From an uncultured Bacteroidota bacterium (lineage in GTDB: Bacteria; Bacteroidota; Bacteroidia; UKL13-3): DNA of 13,492 bases. Under the pieces are notes generated by a model. It was given only the letters and a program-made list of their open reading frames with translations. It was not told the origin of the DNA and ran no database searches. Shown here piece by piece: positions 1 to 6,557 of this stretch; position 1 is the stretch's first letter; every line of letters starts with the position of its first letter. Position numbers and translations under genes: made by a program. The DNA lies in NCBI GenBank assembly GCA_903907885.1, contig CAIVPY010000414.1, positions 1 to 13,492 of the forward strand, read 5' to 3'.

Positions 1-20
1 AGAAAAATTAGATTTTTCAT
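1..20 (-). CDS. Start of a second probable secreted protein (partial, cut by window edge)
   Basis: Reading leftwards on the minus strand, an ATG at 20-18 lies 19 bases after the stop of the cysteine-rich gene. Its first codons read MKNLIF, the usual opening of a Bacteroidota signal peptide. The spacing suggests the two genes share a transcript. Only six whole codons are visible, so the product is unknown and the call rests on position and a plausible start. Confidence 0.35.
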
Positions 21-39
21 AATGTGCTTTTCTCTAAAT

Positions 40-513
40 TTATCTACAACCTGTAGGTTTATTTAGTGTAATGGTGCAAGTTTCGGCATTTATTATTATG
101 GCAGCGCAGCCATTTCCAATACAACCATCATAATTTGGAGCAGGAATAGGGCATGTATTGCAACAGCAGTATAAAAATTCATTATTTGGGTCGCTACCAT
201 CGTTAGGGTCAATATGTCCTGTACCTCCATAAATAGGAGAAACTGTTGTAAGGTAATGACTAAGTGTAAAATTTATGACACCATTGCCATAACCAGTAGG
301 ATCTGAATTAATACTAAAACGAGGGTTTGAGCAAGGGCAAGATGGACCATTTATGGTATATGTACCAGGGTCATTCCAAAAATTACAACACATTGTTTGT
401 GATGTACCAGTAGTAGCGTCATCATCACAGGTAATGGTAATTTTGTATGGACAATCTAATTCGCTAATTACAGTCCACTGAGCTCGAACCGTATTCATTA
501 GGTTAAATAACAT
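40..513 (-). CDS. Cysteine-rich secreted protein, apparently phase-variable; true start probably at 583
   Basis: I do not recognise a family. The open frame encodes about 145 mature residues with 14 cysteines, including CC and CCC clusters, many Asp, Asn, Gly and Pro, and no membrane segment after the leader, so a disulfide-rich extracellular protein is likely. The ATG at 513 gives a poor leader (MLFNLMNTVRAQ) with no charged N-terminus. The same frame stays open upstream to a TGA at 582-580, which overlaps a better ATG at 583-581. From that ATG, codons MKTS lead into a 7-bp tandem repeat. With the five copies present, the reading ends at a TAG after about 18 codons; with four copies it would join this frame and give a classic signal peptide (basic start, long hydrophobic core, VRA-Q cleavage site). 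A consensus promoter at 604-635 points at the ATG at 583, not at 513. The gene therefore looks switched OFF here. A following start at position 20 suggests an operon. Confidence 0.6.
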   Translation of the reverse strand: MLFNLMNTVRAQWTVISELDCPYKITITCDDDATTGTSQTMCCNFWNDPGTYTINGPSCPCSNPRFSINSDPTGYGNGVINFTLSHYLTTVSPIYGGTGHIDPNDGSDPNNEFLYCCCNTCPIPAPNYDGCIGNGCAAIIINAETCTITLNKPTGCR

Positions 514-543
514 AAAAAGAGTAATACTAATTTTTAGTATTAT

Positions 544-578
544 TGATGTTTGATGTTTGATGTTTGATGTTTGATGTT
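544..578 (-). repeat. Five perfect copies of a 7-bp tandem repeat (AACATCA on the minus strand) in a signal-peptide region
   Basis: The plus strand shows TGATGTT five times without a mismatch at 544, 551, 558, 565 and 572. On the minus strand the run starts two bases after the ATG at 583-581. From that ATG to the ATG at 513 is 70 bases, which is 1 modulo 3. Losing one unit makes it 63, so four copies (also one or seven) put the ATG in frame with the cysteine-rich protein. Three units equal 21 bases and would add the heptapeptide NIKHQTS. Slipped-strand mispairing at such runs is a known cause of phase variation; its action here is inferred. Confidence 0.85.
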
Positions 579-603
579 TTCATAATGTTGTAAATTAGTA
601 TTT

Positions 604-635
604 CAAACGTATATTTTTAATAGGATAAAAACAAA
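604..635 (-). promoter_or_regulatory. Bacteroidota-type promoter for the cysteine-rich secreted gene
   Basis: On the minus strand TTTG (635-632) is followed after 20 bases by TACGTTTG (611-604), a full match to the TTTG-N19-TAnnTTTG form used by the Bacteroidota main sigma factor. Transcription should begin near 597, leaving a leader of about 14 bases before the ATG at 583. This position supports 583 as the real start. Confidence 0.65.
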
Positions 636-916
636 TTTTATTTTTTTTAAGTGGATTAATTTTCAAATTAAATGGTATAATTATCTATATAAGCTGTAAA
701 AATCCTACTATCCTTAGATTCAGTGTTAAATTCTAAATAAATATAAATTTTCGCCCTTTTAAGCCCTTGTTTGGGTGTTGTGATTTGGGTAATGCGTGGT
801 GCACCAACAAGTATATGATAATGTTTGTTGCTGAGGAATACCAACAAAGGCGAAAGATTTTCACATAAAAAATATTCAATTCCTATCCACAGTGTTGATA
901 TGTATGGCAATTTATA
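636..916. other. Divergent intergenic spacer, no supported gene
   Basis: This stretch lies between the outward-facing promoters of the cysteine-rich gene (minus) and rfbC (plus). A 101-codon frame runs through it on the minus strand, from 973 to 668, but it overlaps the rfbC promoter and start, has no signal peptide or domain I recognise, and has no promoter of its own. I see no hairpin or repeat here. It may hold regulatory sites for the two flanking genes or decayed coding sequence. Confidence 0.4.
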
Positions 917-946
917 TTTGCAATCCGTTGTCTTTTTATACTTTTG
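917..946 (+). promoter_or_regulatory. Bacteroidota-type promoter of rfbC, nearly leaderless
   Basis: TTTG at 917-920 is followed after 18 bases by TACTTTTG at 939-946, a full match to TAnnTTTG. The ATG of rfbC begins at 953, seven bases after the -7 element, about where transcription would start, so the mRNA may have almost no 5' leader. Confidence 0.6.
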
Positions 947-952
947 CCCAAC

Positions 953-1495
953 ATGAACATTGTTACTACACACATTGAGGGATTATTAATTATTGAACCG
1001 CAAGTATTTAAAGACGAGCGAGGGTATTTTTACGAAAGTTATAATGCAGATAAATTTTATAAAGCAGGTATTAAAGATAATTTTATTCAAGACAATCAGT
1101 CATTATCGCAAATGGGTGCTATTAGAGGTTTGCATTTTCAGGCTGCACCCTTTGAGCAAGGCAAATTAGTGAGGGTTGTTCAAGGTGCTGTGTTTGATGT
1201 GGTGGTTGATATTAGAAAACAATCAGCTACCTATGGACAACACTACGATATTGTGCTTAGTAGTGATAATATGCGTATGTTTTATATCCCTCCTGGTTTT
1301 GCACATGGATTTGAAACGCTCCAAGACAATACTATTTTTCAATATAAGTGTACAAATTTGTATAATAAAGATTCAGAAGGTGGTATTTATTGGGATGATT
1401 CAGATTTGAAAATTAAATGGCAAACTTCAAATCCTATTGTGAGTGATAAAGACAAAGCACTACCAAAATTTAATGAATTTGTAAGTCCTTTTTGA
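953..1495 (+). CDS. rfbC: dTDP-4-dehydrorhamnose 3,5-epimerase
   Basis: Cytoplasmic cupin enzyme that epimerises C3 and C5 of dTDP-4-dehydro-6-deoxy-D-glucose, the third step of dTDP-L-rhamnose synthesis for surface glycans. The 180 residues match the family length. Visible motifs are DERGYF near residues 21-26, RGLHFQ with the likely catalytic His61, GKLVR with Lys71, PPGFAHGF at 113-120, the YKCT..Y block at 131-137, W-D-D at 147-149, and the closing S-x-K-D motif with Asp167. I chose the ATG at 953 because homologues start near it and the promoter ends at 946; an in-frame TTG at 944 overlaps the -7 element. No rfbA, rfbB or rfbD lies in the window, so the gene is detached from the usual rml cluster or only part of it is seen. 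It precedes exported and acylation genes on the same strand, which fits a role in surface polysaccharide. Confidence 0.93.
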   Translation: MNIVTTHIEGLLIIEPQVFKDERGYFYESYNADKFYKAGIKDNFIQDNQSLSQMGAIRGLHFQAAPFEQGKLVRVVQGAVFDVVVDIRKQSATYGQHYDIVLSSDNMRMFYIPPGFAHGFETLQDNTIFQYKCTNLYNKDSEGGIYWDDSDLKIKWQTSNPIVSDKDKALPKFNEFVSPF

Positions 1496-1558
1496 GTTTT
1501 GTATATGAATTATTTCTAGTATTTAAATATGCTTTATTCTTAAAATTAAAGATTTTTT

Positions 1559-1915
1559 ATGAAGAAATTATGTTTGTTGTCTATATTAAGTTTTGCATTT
1601 TTGACCAACGTAAAATGTCAGGTTATTGATGATGAAAATGGTAAAACGTATTATTATTTTGATAACGATAAAAAACAAGTAAAAGAAATTTTTCATCATG
1701 TTAGGCAAATGAAATTTGGAAAGCGAGATGGGACAGATTATGATACAATAATATATGTAAAACATGGGCCATATTTAAAATATTACCCAAATGGCATTCT
1801 TGAATGTAGCGGTTATTTCAATTATGAAAAGCCAGACAGTGTATGGAAAAAATATAATATTGATGGTCAATTGATAGGTATAGATAGATATGTAAATGGA
1901 CAGAAAGTTAATTAA
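1559..1915 (+). CDS. Exported MORN/YwqK-like repeat protein
   Basis: A 118-residue protein with an N-terminal signal peptide (MKK, then a hydrophobic stretch to about residue 19, likely cleaved around Cys20-Gln21; there is no good lipobox). Residues 69-116 carry MORN-like units of the type HGPYLKYYPNG and KPDSVWKKYNIDGQL, as in the bacterial YwqK family, where the repeats form beta-hairpins. The biochemical role of such exported proteins in Bacteroidota is not known. The gene starts 63 bases after rfbC with no clear promoter of its own, and its last 20 bases overlap the next gene in another frame, so the two are probably translationally coupled. The function is not assigned beyond the repeat fold. 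Confidence 0.75.
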   Translation: MKKLCLLSILSFAFLTNVKCQVIDDENGKTYYYFDNDKKQVKEIFHHVRQMKFGKRDGTDYDTIIYVKHGPYLKYYPNGILECSGYFNYEKPDSVWKKYNIDGQLIGIDRYVNGQKVN

Positions 1916-2324
1916 AATATTTGCGTTAACCCTACTTTTGATTTGCACACAAACTGTTTTTGCTCAAGTAAAAAAAAATATACGTGTGGGTGATTATATC
2001 TTTGTTAAACCATGCAAGCCCAAACAGGTAGAGTTTAATGGCATTGATATTTATAGCCGAACGGTTGGTATTAATAAATCTAAAGTAGATTCGATAACGG
2101 GTGATGGTTTTTATGAGGCTTTTTTCGATGGCAAGAGTAGCGTAGAGGGAAAACCACTTCCCTGCATCATGTCAAATAGAAAATATAAAATTGCTGCTTT
2201 GCAAGAGGTAGAAGAGGCTGCTAAAATAAGGCGAATAGCTATTTGCTACACGAGCTACTATTTGAATGTAATTTGGGTTGAAATTGATGTGGCTTTAAAA
2301 TCAAATGAAATTGAATTTAGGTAA
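1896..2324 (+). CDS. Exported protein of unknown function
   Basis: A 142-residue protein with a clear Sec signal peptide: Met-Asp-Arg-Lys, a hydrophobic core rich in Leu, Ile and Thr, and cleavage after VFA before Gln24. The mature part of about 119 residues has three cysteines (in KPCKP, LPCIM and AICYT), is mixed in charge, and has no membrane segment or motif that I recognise. Its ATG lies inside the end of the preceding exported MORN-like gene (20-base overlap), so the two are likely co-translated and may act together in the periplasm or at the surface. The next gene starts 58 bases downstream. I cannot assign a function. Confidence 0.7.
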   Translation: MDRKLIKIFALTLLLICTQTVFAQVKKNIRVGDYIFVKPCKPKQVEFNGIDIYSRTVGINKSKVDSITGDGFYEAFFDGKSSVEGKPLPCIMSNRKYKIAALQEVEEAAKIRRIAICYTSYYLNVIWVEIDVALKSNEIEFR

Positions 2325-2382
2325 AGGCATGTGTTCATTCGTTTCTTTTTGTTTTATTTGTTTTCTAGTGAACAGATAAGAA

Positions 2383-3789
2383 ATGCTTTTTAATTCCCTG
2401 CAATTTATATTTTTTCTACCCGTAGTGGTGCTGCTGTATTATCTGTTGGCGCACAAATACCGATGGATATTGCTATTCATTGCTAGTTCGTATTTCTATT
2501 CAGTATTTTATTTTCCTTATGTATTTGTTCTGTATGCTGTTATTATAATTGATTATGTGTGTGGCCTGCTTATAGAAAGGAGCGAAGGACGGAAACGGTG
2601 GTGGTGGTTAGTTATAAGTATAATAAGCAATATTGGGTTACTAAGTTATTTCAAATACACCAATTTTTTTATAGATATATTTAATGAAACTGCTCCATTT
2701 GTTCATATTTCAAAACATATAAAGAACTTAGATATCATTCTACCTATTGGCCTTTCATTTCATACTTTTCAGTCATTAAGTTATACAATTGAAGTATATA
2801 GAAAGAAACAGAAAGCAGAAAAGCATATAGGTTATTTTGCCAATTATGTGCTGTTTTTTCCTCAAATGGTGGCAGGCCCTATTGAACGATATGAGAGATT
2901 GGGCAATGAACTCAGGATTTCTCAGCGTTTAAGCTATGAAAATTTTAGTCATGGTTTGCGTTTGGTATTATATGGGTTATTTGTAAAAATGTGTATTGCC
3001 GATAACCTAGCACCTATGGTGGATGAGGTTTATCAAGCACCTGAAAGTTATTATTCTTCATCAGTTTGGATGGCTATGATTGCCTTTGCCATTCAAATTT
3101 ATGCTGATTTTTATGGATACTCTACTGTGGCTTTGGGGGCTGCAAGGATGCTTGGTATTCACCTAATGGATAATTTCAAGCAACCTTATTTTGCCTTAGG
3201 TATTCAAGACTTTTGGAAACGTTGGCATATTTCATTAAGCACATGGTTTCGCGATTATGTTTTTTTTAGTATGGGTGGTAGTAGAGTGAAAACCTTCCGT
3301 TGGATAATCAATGTGCTGTTTTTGTTTGCTGTGAGTGGCTTTTGGCATGGTGCTAATTATACCTTTATTGTTTGGGGTATTCTTCATGGAATAGCTTATT
3401 TGTTAGATAAAGGTGTTTCTAATATTATACCAACTCAAATCAAGCAGTTGAAATTGTTTTCAATTATAAGTATGCTTGTTACTTTTGCAGTGGTTGTAAT
3501 TATTTGGGTGTTCTTCAGAGCAAAAGATTTAACATGTTCATTAGCAATTTTGAAACAAAGTATGAGTTATGGCATTGAGGCTAACAAACATTTGCAGGTA
3601 TCATGTATTCCATTATCGATGTTAGCAATATTTGTTTCTCTAGAACTAGCCATAATAAATACCCGCTTTGATAATTGGTTGGCATCAAAACAAATTTCTT
3701 TCCGTTGGGCAATTTATTCAGTGCTTATTTTGTGTTTATTGCTCTTTAGTGGTATCAAAAGTTTTCCATTTATTTATTTTCAATTTTAG
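2383..3789 (+). CDS. MBOAT family membrane O-acyltransferase (AlgI/DltB-like)
   Basis: Multi-pass inner-membrane enzyme that moves an acyl group, usually acetyl, from a cytoplasmic donor towards an extracytoplasmic glycan. The 468 residues and the opening MLFNSLQFIFFLP are typical of the AlgI branch. Conserved blocks are FHTFQSLSYTIEVYR, FFPQMVAGPIERY, FWKRWHISLSTWFRDYV (His282) and VSGFWHGANYTFIVWG with the essential His at position 322. About ten or more hydrophobic segments span the protein. The next gene starts only two bases after the stop and encodes an SGNH-like partner, the usual arrangement for AlgI-AlgJ/X or DltB-DltD pairs. The glycan substrate is not visible; rfbC upstream suggests a surface polysaccharide. 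The annotation as AlgI itself would be too specific. Confidence 0.92.
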   Translation: MLFNSLQFIFFLPVVVLLYYLLAHKYRWILLFIASSYFYSVFYFPYVFVLYAVIIIDYVCGLLIERSEGRKRWWWLVISIISNIGLLSYFKYTNFFIDIFNETAPFVHISKHIKNLDIILPIGLSFHTFQSLSYTIEVYRKKQKAEKHIGYFANYVLFFPQMVAGPIERYERLGNELRISQRLSYENFSHGLRLVLYGLFVKMCIADNLAPMVDEVYQAPESYYSSSVWMAMIAFAIQIYADFYGYSTVALGAARMLGIHLMDNFKQPYFALGIQDFWKRWHISLSTWFRDYVFFSMGGSRVKTFRWIINVLFLFAVSGFWHGANYTFIVWGILHGIAYLLDKGVSNIIPTQIKQLKLFSIISMLVTFAVVVIIWVFFRAKDLTCSLAILKQSMSYGIEANKHLQVSCIPLSMLAIFVSLELAIINTRFDNWLASKQISFRWAIYSVLILCLLLFSGIKSFPFIYFQF

Positions 3790-3791
3790 CC

Positions 3792-4826
3792 ATGAAGAAG
3801 ATATTATTTAAAATTGGTTTGGCTTTTTTGATGCTTGTATTATACTTGGTCTTGGCTAATATTATGTACGAAAAGTATTTTTATAGGCAAGATTTGAAAG
3901 AGTCAGATGCCGAGATGCTATTGAAAATAGATAGCTTACAATTCACGAGTGATGTACTTTATTTTGCTGAATCTTCCAATGCCACTCTTGCCGATGATGA
4001 TACATGTTTATTGACAATTGCCCAAATGATTGATAGCTTATCTCCCAAGAAAGTAATGGCAATTGATCATGGTGCTATTCATGCCAAAACCTATAAATCA
4101 TTAATTGAAAATATTAAAGATGATGCCAAGGTAAAAACACTTATTGTGACCTTAAACCTCAGGTCATTTGGTGCAAATTGGATACATTCAAAGATGGAAA
4201 CAGCCTTAATGAAAGCCAATGTGATGTACGAACAAATTCCACCTATAGCCAAGAGAATAAAACTTGCATTTAATGGGTTTGATAACCAAAACGATCAAAT
4301 GCGAGGACATATTATGGAAGATCATTGGCGACACGATTATATTCATTTGCCTGATACCTTTCCATATAAAAATGTGAGGGCATGGGACAATGCAGTGGGT
4401 GGTGGCAATGTATTAAACTTTACTACACCCAATGGGGATTGGGATATGCCCCGCATTGAGCTTGCTACTAGTTATATTAAGACGTATGCTTTTACAATTG
4501 TTCCAAGTTCAAATCCTAGAATAAAAGATTTTGATGAGATAGTAGAAATTGCTAAAAGAAAAAAACTCAAATTGGTTTATAATCTATTAGCTGAAAATAT
4601 GGAGTATGCTGATTCGCTTGTTGGAAAGGCATTGACAGATGTGATGAAAGAAAATGCCCAAATGCTTATCAAACGCTATACTGATAAAGGTGTTTTAGTA
4701 GTTGATAATTTATCAGCGGTTGCAGGCAAAGAGTTTACTGAAAAAAGATGGACGAGTGAACATTATACCCAAAGAGGTAGATGGACTATAGCGAGAAATG
4801 TGGCAAATGCCATGTCTATCAAGTAG
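3792..4826 (+). CDS. Membrane-anchored SGNH-like partner of the MBOAT acyltransferase
   Basis: A 344-residue protein with one N-terminal hydrophobic segment (about residues 5-25) and a large extracytoplasmic domain. It begins two bases after the acyltransferase, which argues for a joint transcript and a joint reaction in which the MBOAT passes the acyl group to this protein for final transfer to a glycan. The putative nucleophile block is YFAESSN (Ser61 or Ser62), where GDS or GNS is usual, preceded by a beta-strand-like DVLYF. The C-terminal block SEHYTQRGRW (Glu323-His324) resembles the D/E-x-x-H or DH pair followed by T-x-x-G-R in DltD and AlgJ-like proteins. These assignments rest on motif position; the overall similarity to known families is weak by eye. 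An inactive structural partner is possible. Confidence 0.7.
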   Translation: MKKILFKIGLAFLMLVLYLVLANIMYEKYFYRQDLKESDAEMLLKIDSLQFTSDVLYFAESSNATLADDDTCLLTIAQMIDSLSPKKVMAIDHGAIHAKTYKSLIENIKDDAKVKTLIVTLNLRSFGANWIHSKMETALMKANVMYEQIPPIAKRIKLAFNGFDNQNDQMRGHIMEDHWRHDYIHLPDTFPYKNVRAWDNAVGGGNVLNFTTPNGDWDMPRIELATSYIKTYAFTIVPSSNPRIKDFDEIVEIAKRKKLKLVYNLLAENMEYADSLVGKALTDVMKENAQMLIKRYTDKGVLVVDNLSAVAGKEFTEKRWTSEHYTQRGRWTIARNVANAMSIK

Positions 4827-4844
4827 ATTTTAAGTATTTTTTAT

Positions 4845-4875
4845 TTGTACCTTTTGATAACTCCAAAAGGTACAA
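4845..4875. repeat. Perfect 12-bp inverted repeat after the acyltransferase operon
   Basis: TTGTACCTTTTG (4845-4856) and CAAAAGGTACAA (4864-4875) are exact reverse complements with a 7-base loop. The hairpin starts 19 bases after the stop of the SGNH-like gene, where a terminator would be expected, but no T-run follows on either strand. It could end or protect the transcript, bind a regulator, or be one end of a small repeat element. Confidence 0.6.
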
Positions 4876-5293
4876 CCAAAAGAGTTTCGATTTTCAATGT
4901 GCCTGACCTTGCTGCTAGCCAACATCAAAAGATTTCTCCGTGCCGCTGTAAATCTTTTGCCCCACGCACAGCACAACCCAATGCAAAACATTTAAGGCTT
5001 CACAAACCTCTGCATGAAATCTTTTTGCACGCACTGTGAAAATCGGCTTTGCGTTCGGATTGCATTTACAATCGACCTTCATTAAATCTGAGAGAAAATG
5101 TTTTTGGTTTTTGGGGGATGGTTGAATTAGTAAACATAAATCATCCCGAATTTAGGTTAAAGAAACTTTTTTTCAACACTAAAAATGATATTCAAAACCA
5201 TATTAATAAGGCTGTAATATTTATTCCCAGTCTTGTGAGTTATTTGTTATTAGCGATTGCTTGGCATTGCTGAAATTGCGATGATTAATTACA
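4876..5293. other. Gene-poor spacer with a G+C-rich, hairpin-forming core
   Basis: No convincing gene lies here; short frames on both strands lack starts, promoters or recognisable domains. Bases 4901-5060 contain 75 G or C in 160 (47%), well above the flanks. They hold a perfect 10-bp inverted repeat (4926-4935 with 4950-4959, 14-base loop) and a second copy of the motif AAATCTTTT(T)GC at 5017-5028, each copy followed by an ACGCAC-containing sequence (after CCCC in the first copy). This could be a small structured RNA, a repetitive element, or decayed coding sequence. The part from 5061 to 5293 is AT-rich without visible structure. Confidence 0.4.
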
Positions 5294-6004
5294 ATGAAAC
5301 CAACCATACTTATTACTGGAATAACCAAAGGCATAGGACGCGCTATTGCCGAACTGTTTGCAAAAAATGGATACAATGTAGCGGGCTGTGCTCGCGATAA
5401 AAAGGCGTTAGATGCTTTTAAAGCTGAACTTTGGAATAAATACCCAGAACAAAAATTCTTGTTTGCTTTGTGCGATGTGAGTGATAAAAACGATGTCTTG
5501 GCTTTTGCTTATGACGTAACAGATGAATTTGAAAAAATTGATATTCTAGTGAACAATGCAGGGGTCTTTATTCCAGGTTCATTGCTAAATGAGGAAGATG
5601 GGATTTTTGAGCAACAAATGAATACCAATTTAGCAAGCGCTTATCACTTGAGTAGGGTTATTGCGCCTAAGATGATTGCCCAAAAAAGTGGCCATATTTT
5701 TAATATTTGCAGCACTGCAAGTATCAAGGCATACAGCAATGGTGCTAGTTATTGTATAAGCAAGCATGCTATGTTGGGTTTTAGCAAAGGTTTGAGAGAA
5801 GAACTAATGCCAACAGGAGTAAGGGTTACTGCTGTTCTTCCTGGTGCTACTCTGACAAATAGTTGGGCTGGAACAGATTTACCTGAAGAAAGATTTATAA
5901 AAGCAGAAGATATTGCCCAAAGCATTTGGGATATCCACCAACTTTCGGCCAATACGGATGTGGAAGAGATATTGATTAGACCGCAGTTGGGTGATTTTGC
6001 ATAA
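5294..6004 (+). CDS. Short-chain dehydrogenase/reductase (SDR family)
   Basis: A 236-residue cytoplasmic NAD(P)-dependent oxidoreductase of the classical SDR type. The cofactor motif TGxxxGIG is TGITKGIG at residues 8-15, the NNAG motif is at 87-90, and the catalytic set is Asn near 112, Ser140, Tyr153 and Lys157 (Y-x-x-x-K). An Arg at 34 (GCARD) after the second beta strand suggests NADP preference, which is an inference. The length is slightly short but complete: it ends soon after the substrate-loop region. The substrate cannot be read from the sequence; 3-oxoacyl-ACP reductases and many sugar or ketone reductases look alike. The gene stands alone between non-coding stretches, with no operon partner and no clear consensus promoter. 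Confidence 0.9.
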   Translation: MKPTILITGITKGIGRAIAELFAKNGYNVAGCARDKKALDAFKAELWNKYPEQKFLFALCDVSDKNDVLAFAYDVTDEFEKIDILVNNAGVFIPGSLLNEEDGIFEQQMNTNLASAYHLSRVIAPKMIAQKSGHIFNICSTASIKAYSNGASYCISKHAMLGFSKGLREELMPTGVRVTAVLPGATLTNSWAGTDLPEERFIKAEDIAQSIWDIHQLSANTDVEEILIRPQLGDFA

Positions 6005-6153
6005 AAGGGTAATAGGCATTTGAAGCTGTAAATGTGTTGAGCATTTAATTGGGATTGTGTGAAAATAATTTCAAAATAATTAGGGTTTGAATACTTGTTG
6101 ATAATATAAAACAAAAGATATAATATTGAGAGCCCTTAAAAATATTGACCGAT

Positions 6154-6552
6154 ATGAATAACCTAAAATTAATTCCGAAGGAAGAAAAGAAGGACGAATT
6201 TATTAGAATTAACAGAACAAAAAAGAAAATAAATGGTTTCGTTGAGTGTTTAAATTATAGAGATAAAGACACCCGACAAATTATTATTTATCTACCCTCT
6301 TTTCAACTAACTGGATACGGAGAGACTAAAGAAAAAGCGTTTGAAATGTTGAAATTTTCGCTTGATGATTATTTCTCTTATCTAATTGATTTACCTACAA
6401 AGAAACTCGAAGCCGAATTGGTTAATTTGGGTTGGATACATAATTTGAATAAAAATAAAGAATACTCTAAAGTATTTGTTGATGTTAAAGGTGAATTGAA
6501 AAACTACAACGCTGTTGGAGATGCGGTGGAGGTTGAAATATTAGCGGTTTAA
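6154..6552 (+). CDS. hicB: HicB-like antitoxin
   Basis: A 132-residue protein, probably the antitoxin of a type II toxin-antitoxin pair that binds and blocks the HicA RNase and represses its own operon. The middle part (about residues 25-75) has the HicB partial RNase H-fold pattern: a strand FVECLNYRDKDTRQIIIYLPSF followed by TGYGETKEKAFEMLKFSLDDYFSYL (shown in two blocks), where the G-E-T turn and the following helix are typical. A C-terminal helix-turn-helix or ribbon DNA-binding domain is not obvious. I chose the ATG at 6154; a TTG at 6145 in the same frame is less likely. The toxin gene begins five bases after the stop, giving the order antitoxin then toxin, the reverse of the commonest hicAB arrangement. 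Assignment depends partly on the partner. Confidence 0.72.
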   Translation: MNNLKLIPKEEKKDEFIRINRTKKKINGFVECLNYRDKDTRQIIIYLPSFQLTGYGETKEKAFEMLKFSLDDYFSYLIDLPTKKLEAELVNLGWIHNLNKNKEYSKVFVDVKGELKNYNAVGDAVEVEILAV

Positions 6553-6557
6553 TTTTT

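Noticed and set aside
668..973. 101-codon frame on the minus strand
   Set aside because: It overlaps the rfbC promoter and start, has no promoter or recognisable motif, and its composition looks like translated AT-rich spacer.
1176..1409. 77-codon plus-strand frame inside rfbC
   Set aside because: It lies fully within rfbC, whose conserved motifs define the real frame.
4845..5273. Two short plus-strand frames in the spacer after the acyltransferase operon
   Set aside because: The first begins inside the perfect hairpin; neither has a domain, a promoter or a credible start. A minus-strand frame through the G+C-rich core is equally short and was not called.
5749..6114. 121-codon minus-strand frame
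   Set aside because: Mostly the antisense of the SDR gene around its catalytic motif.
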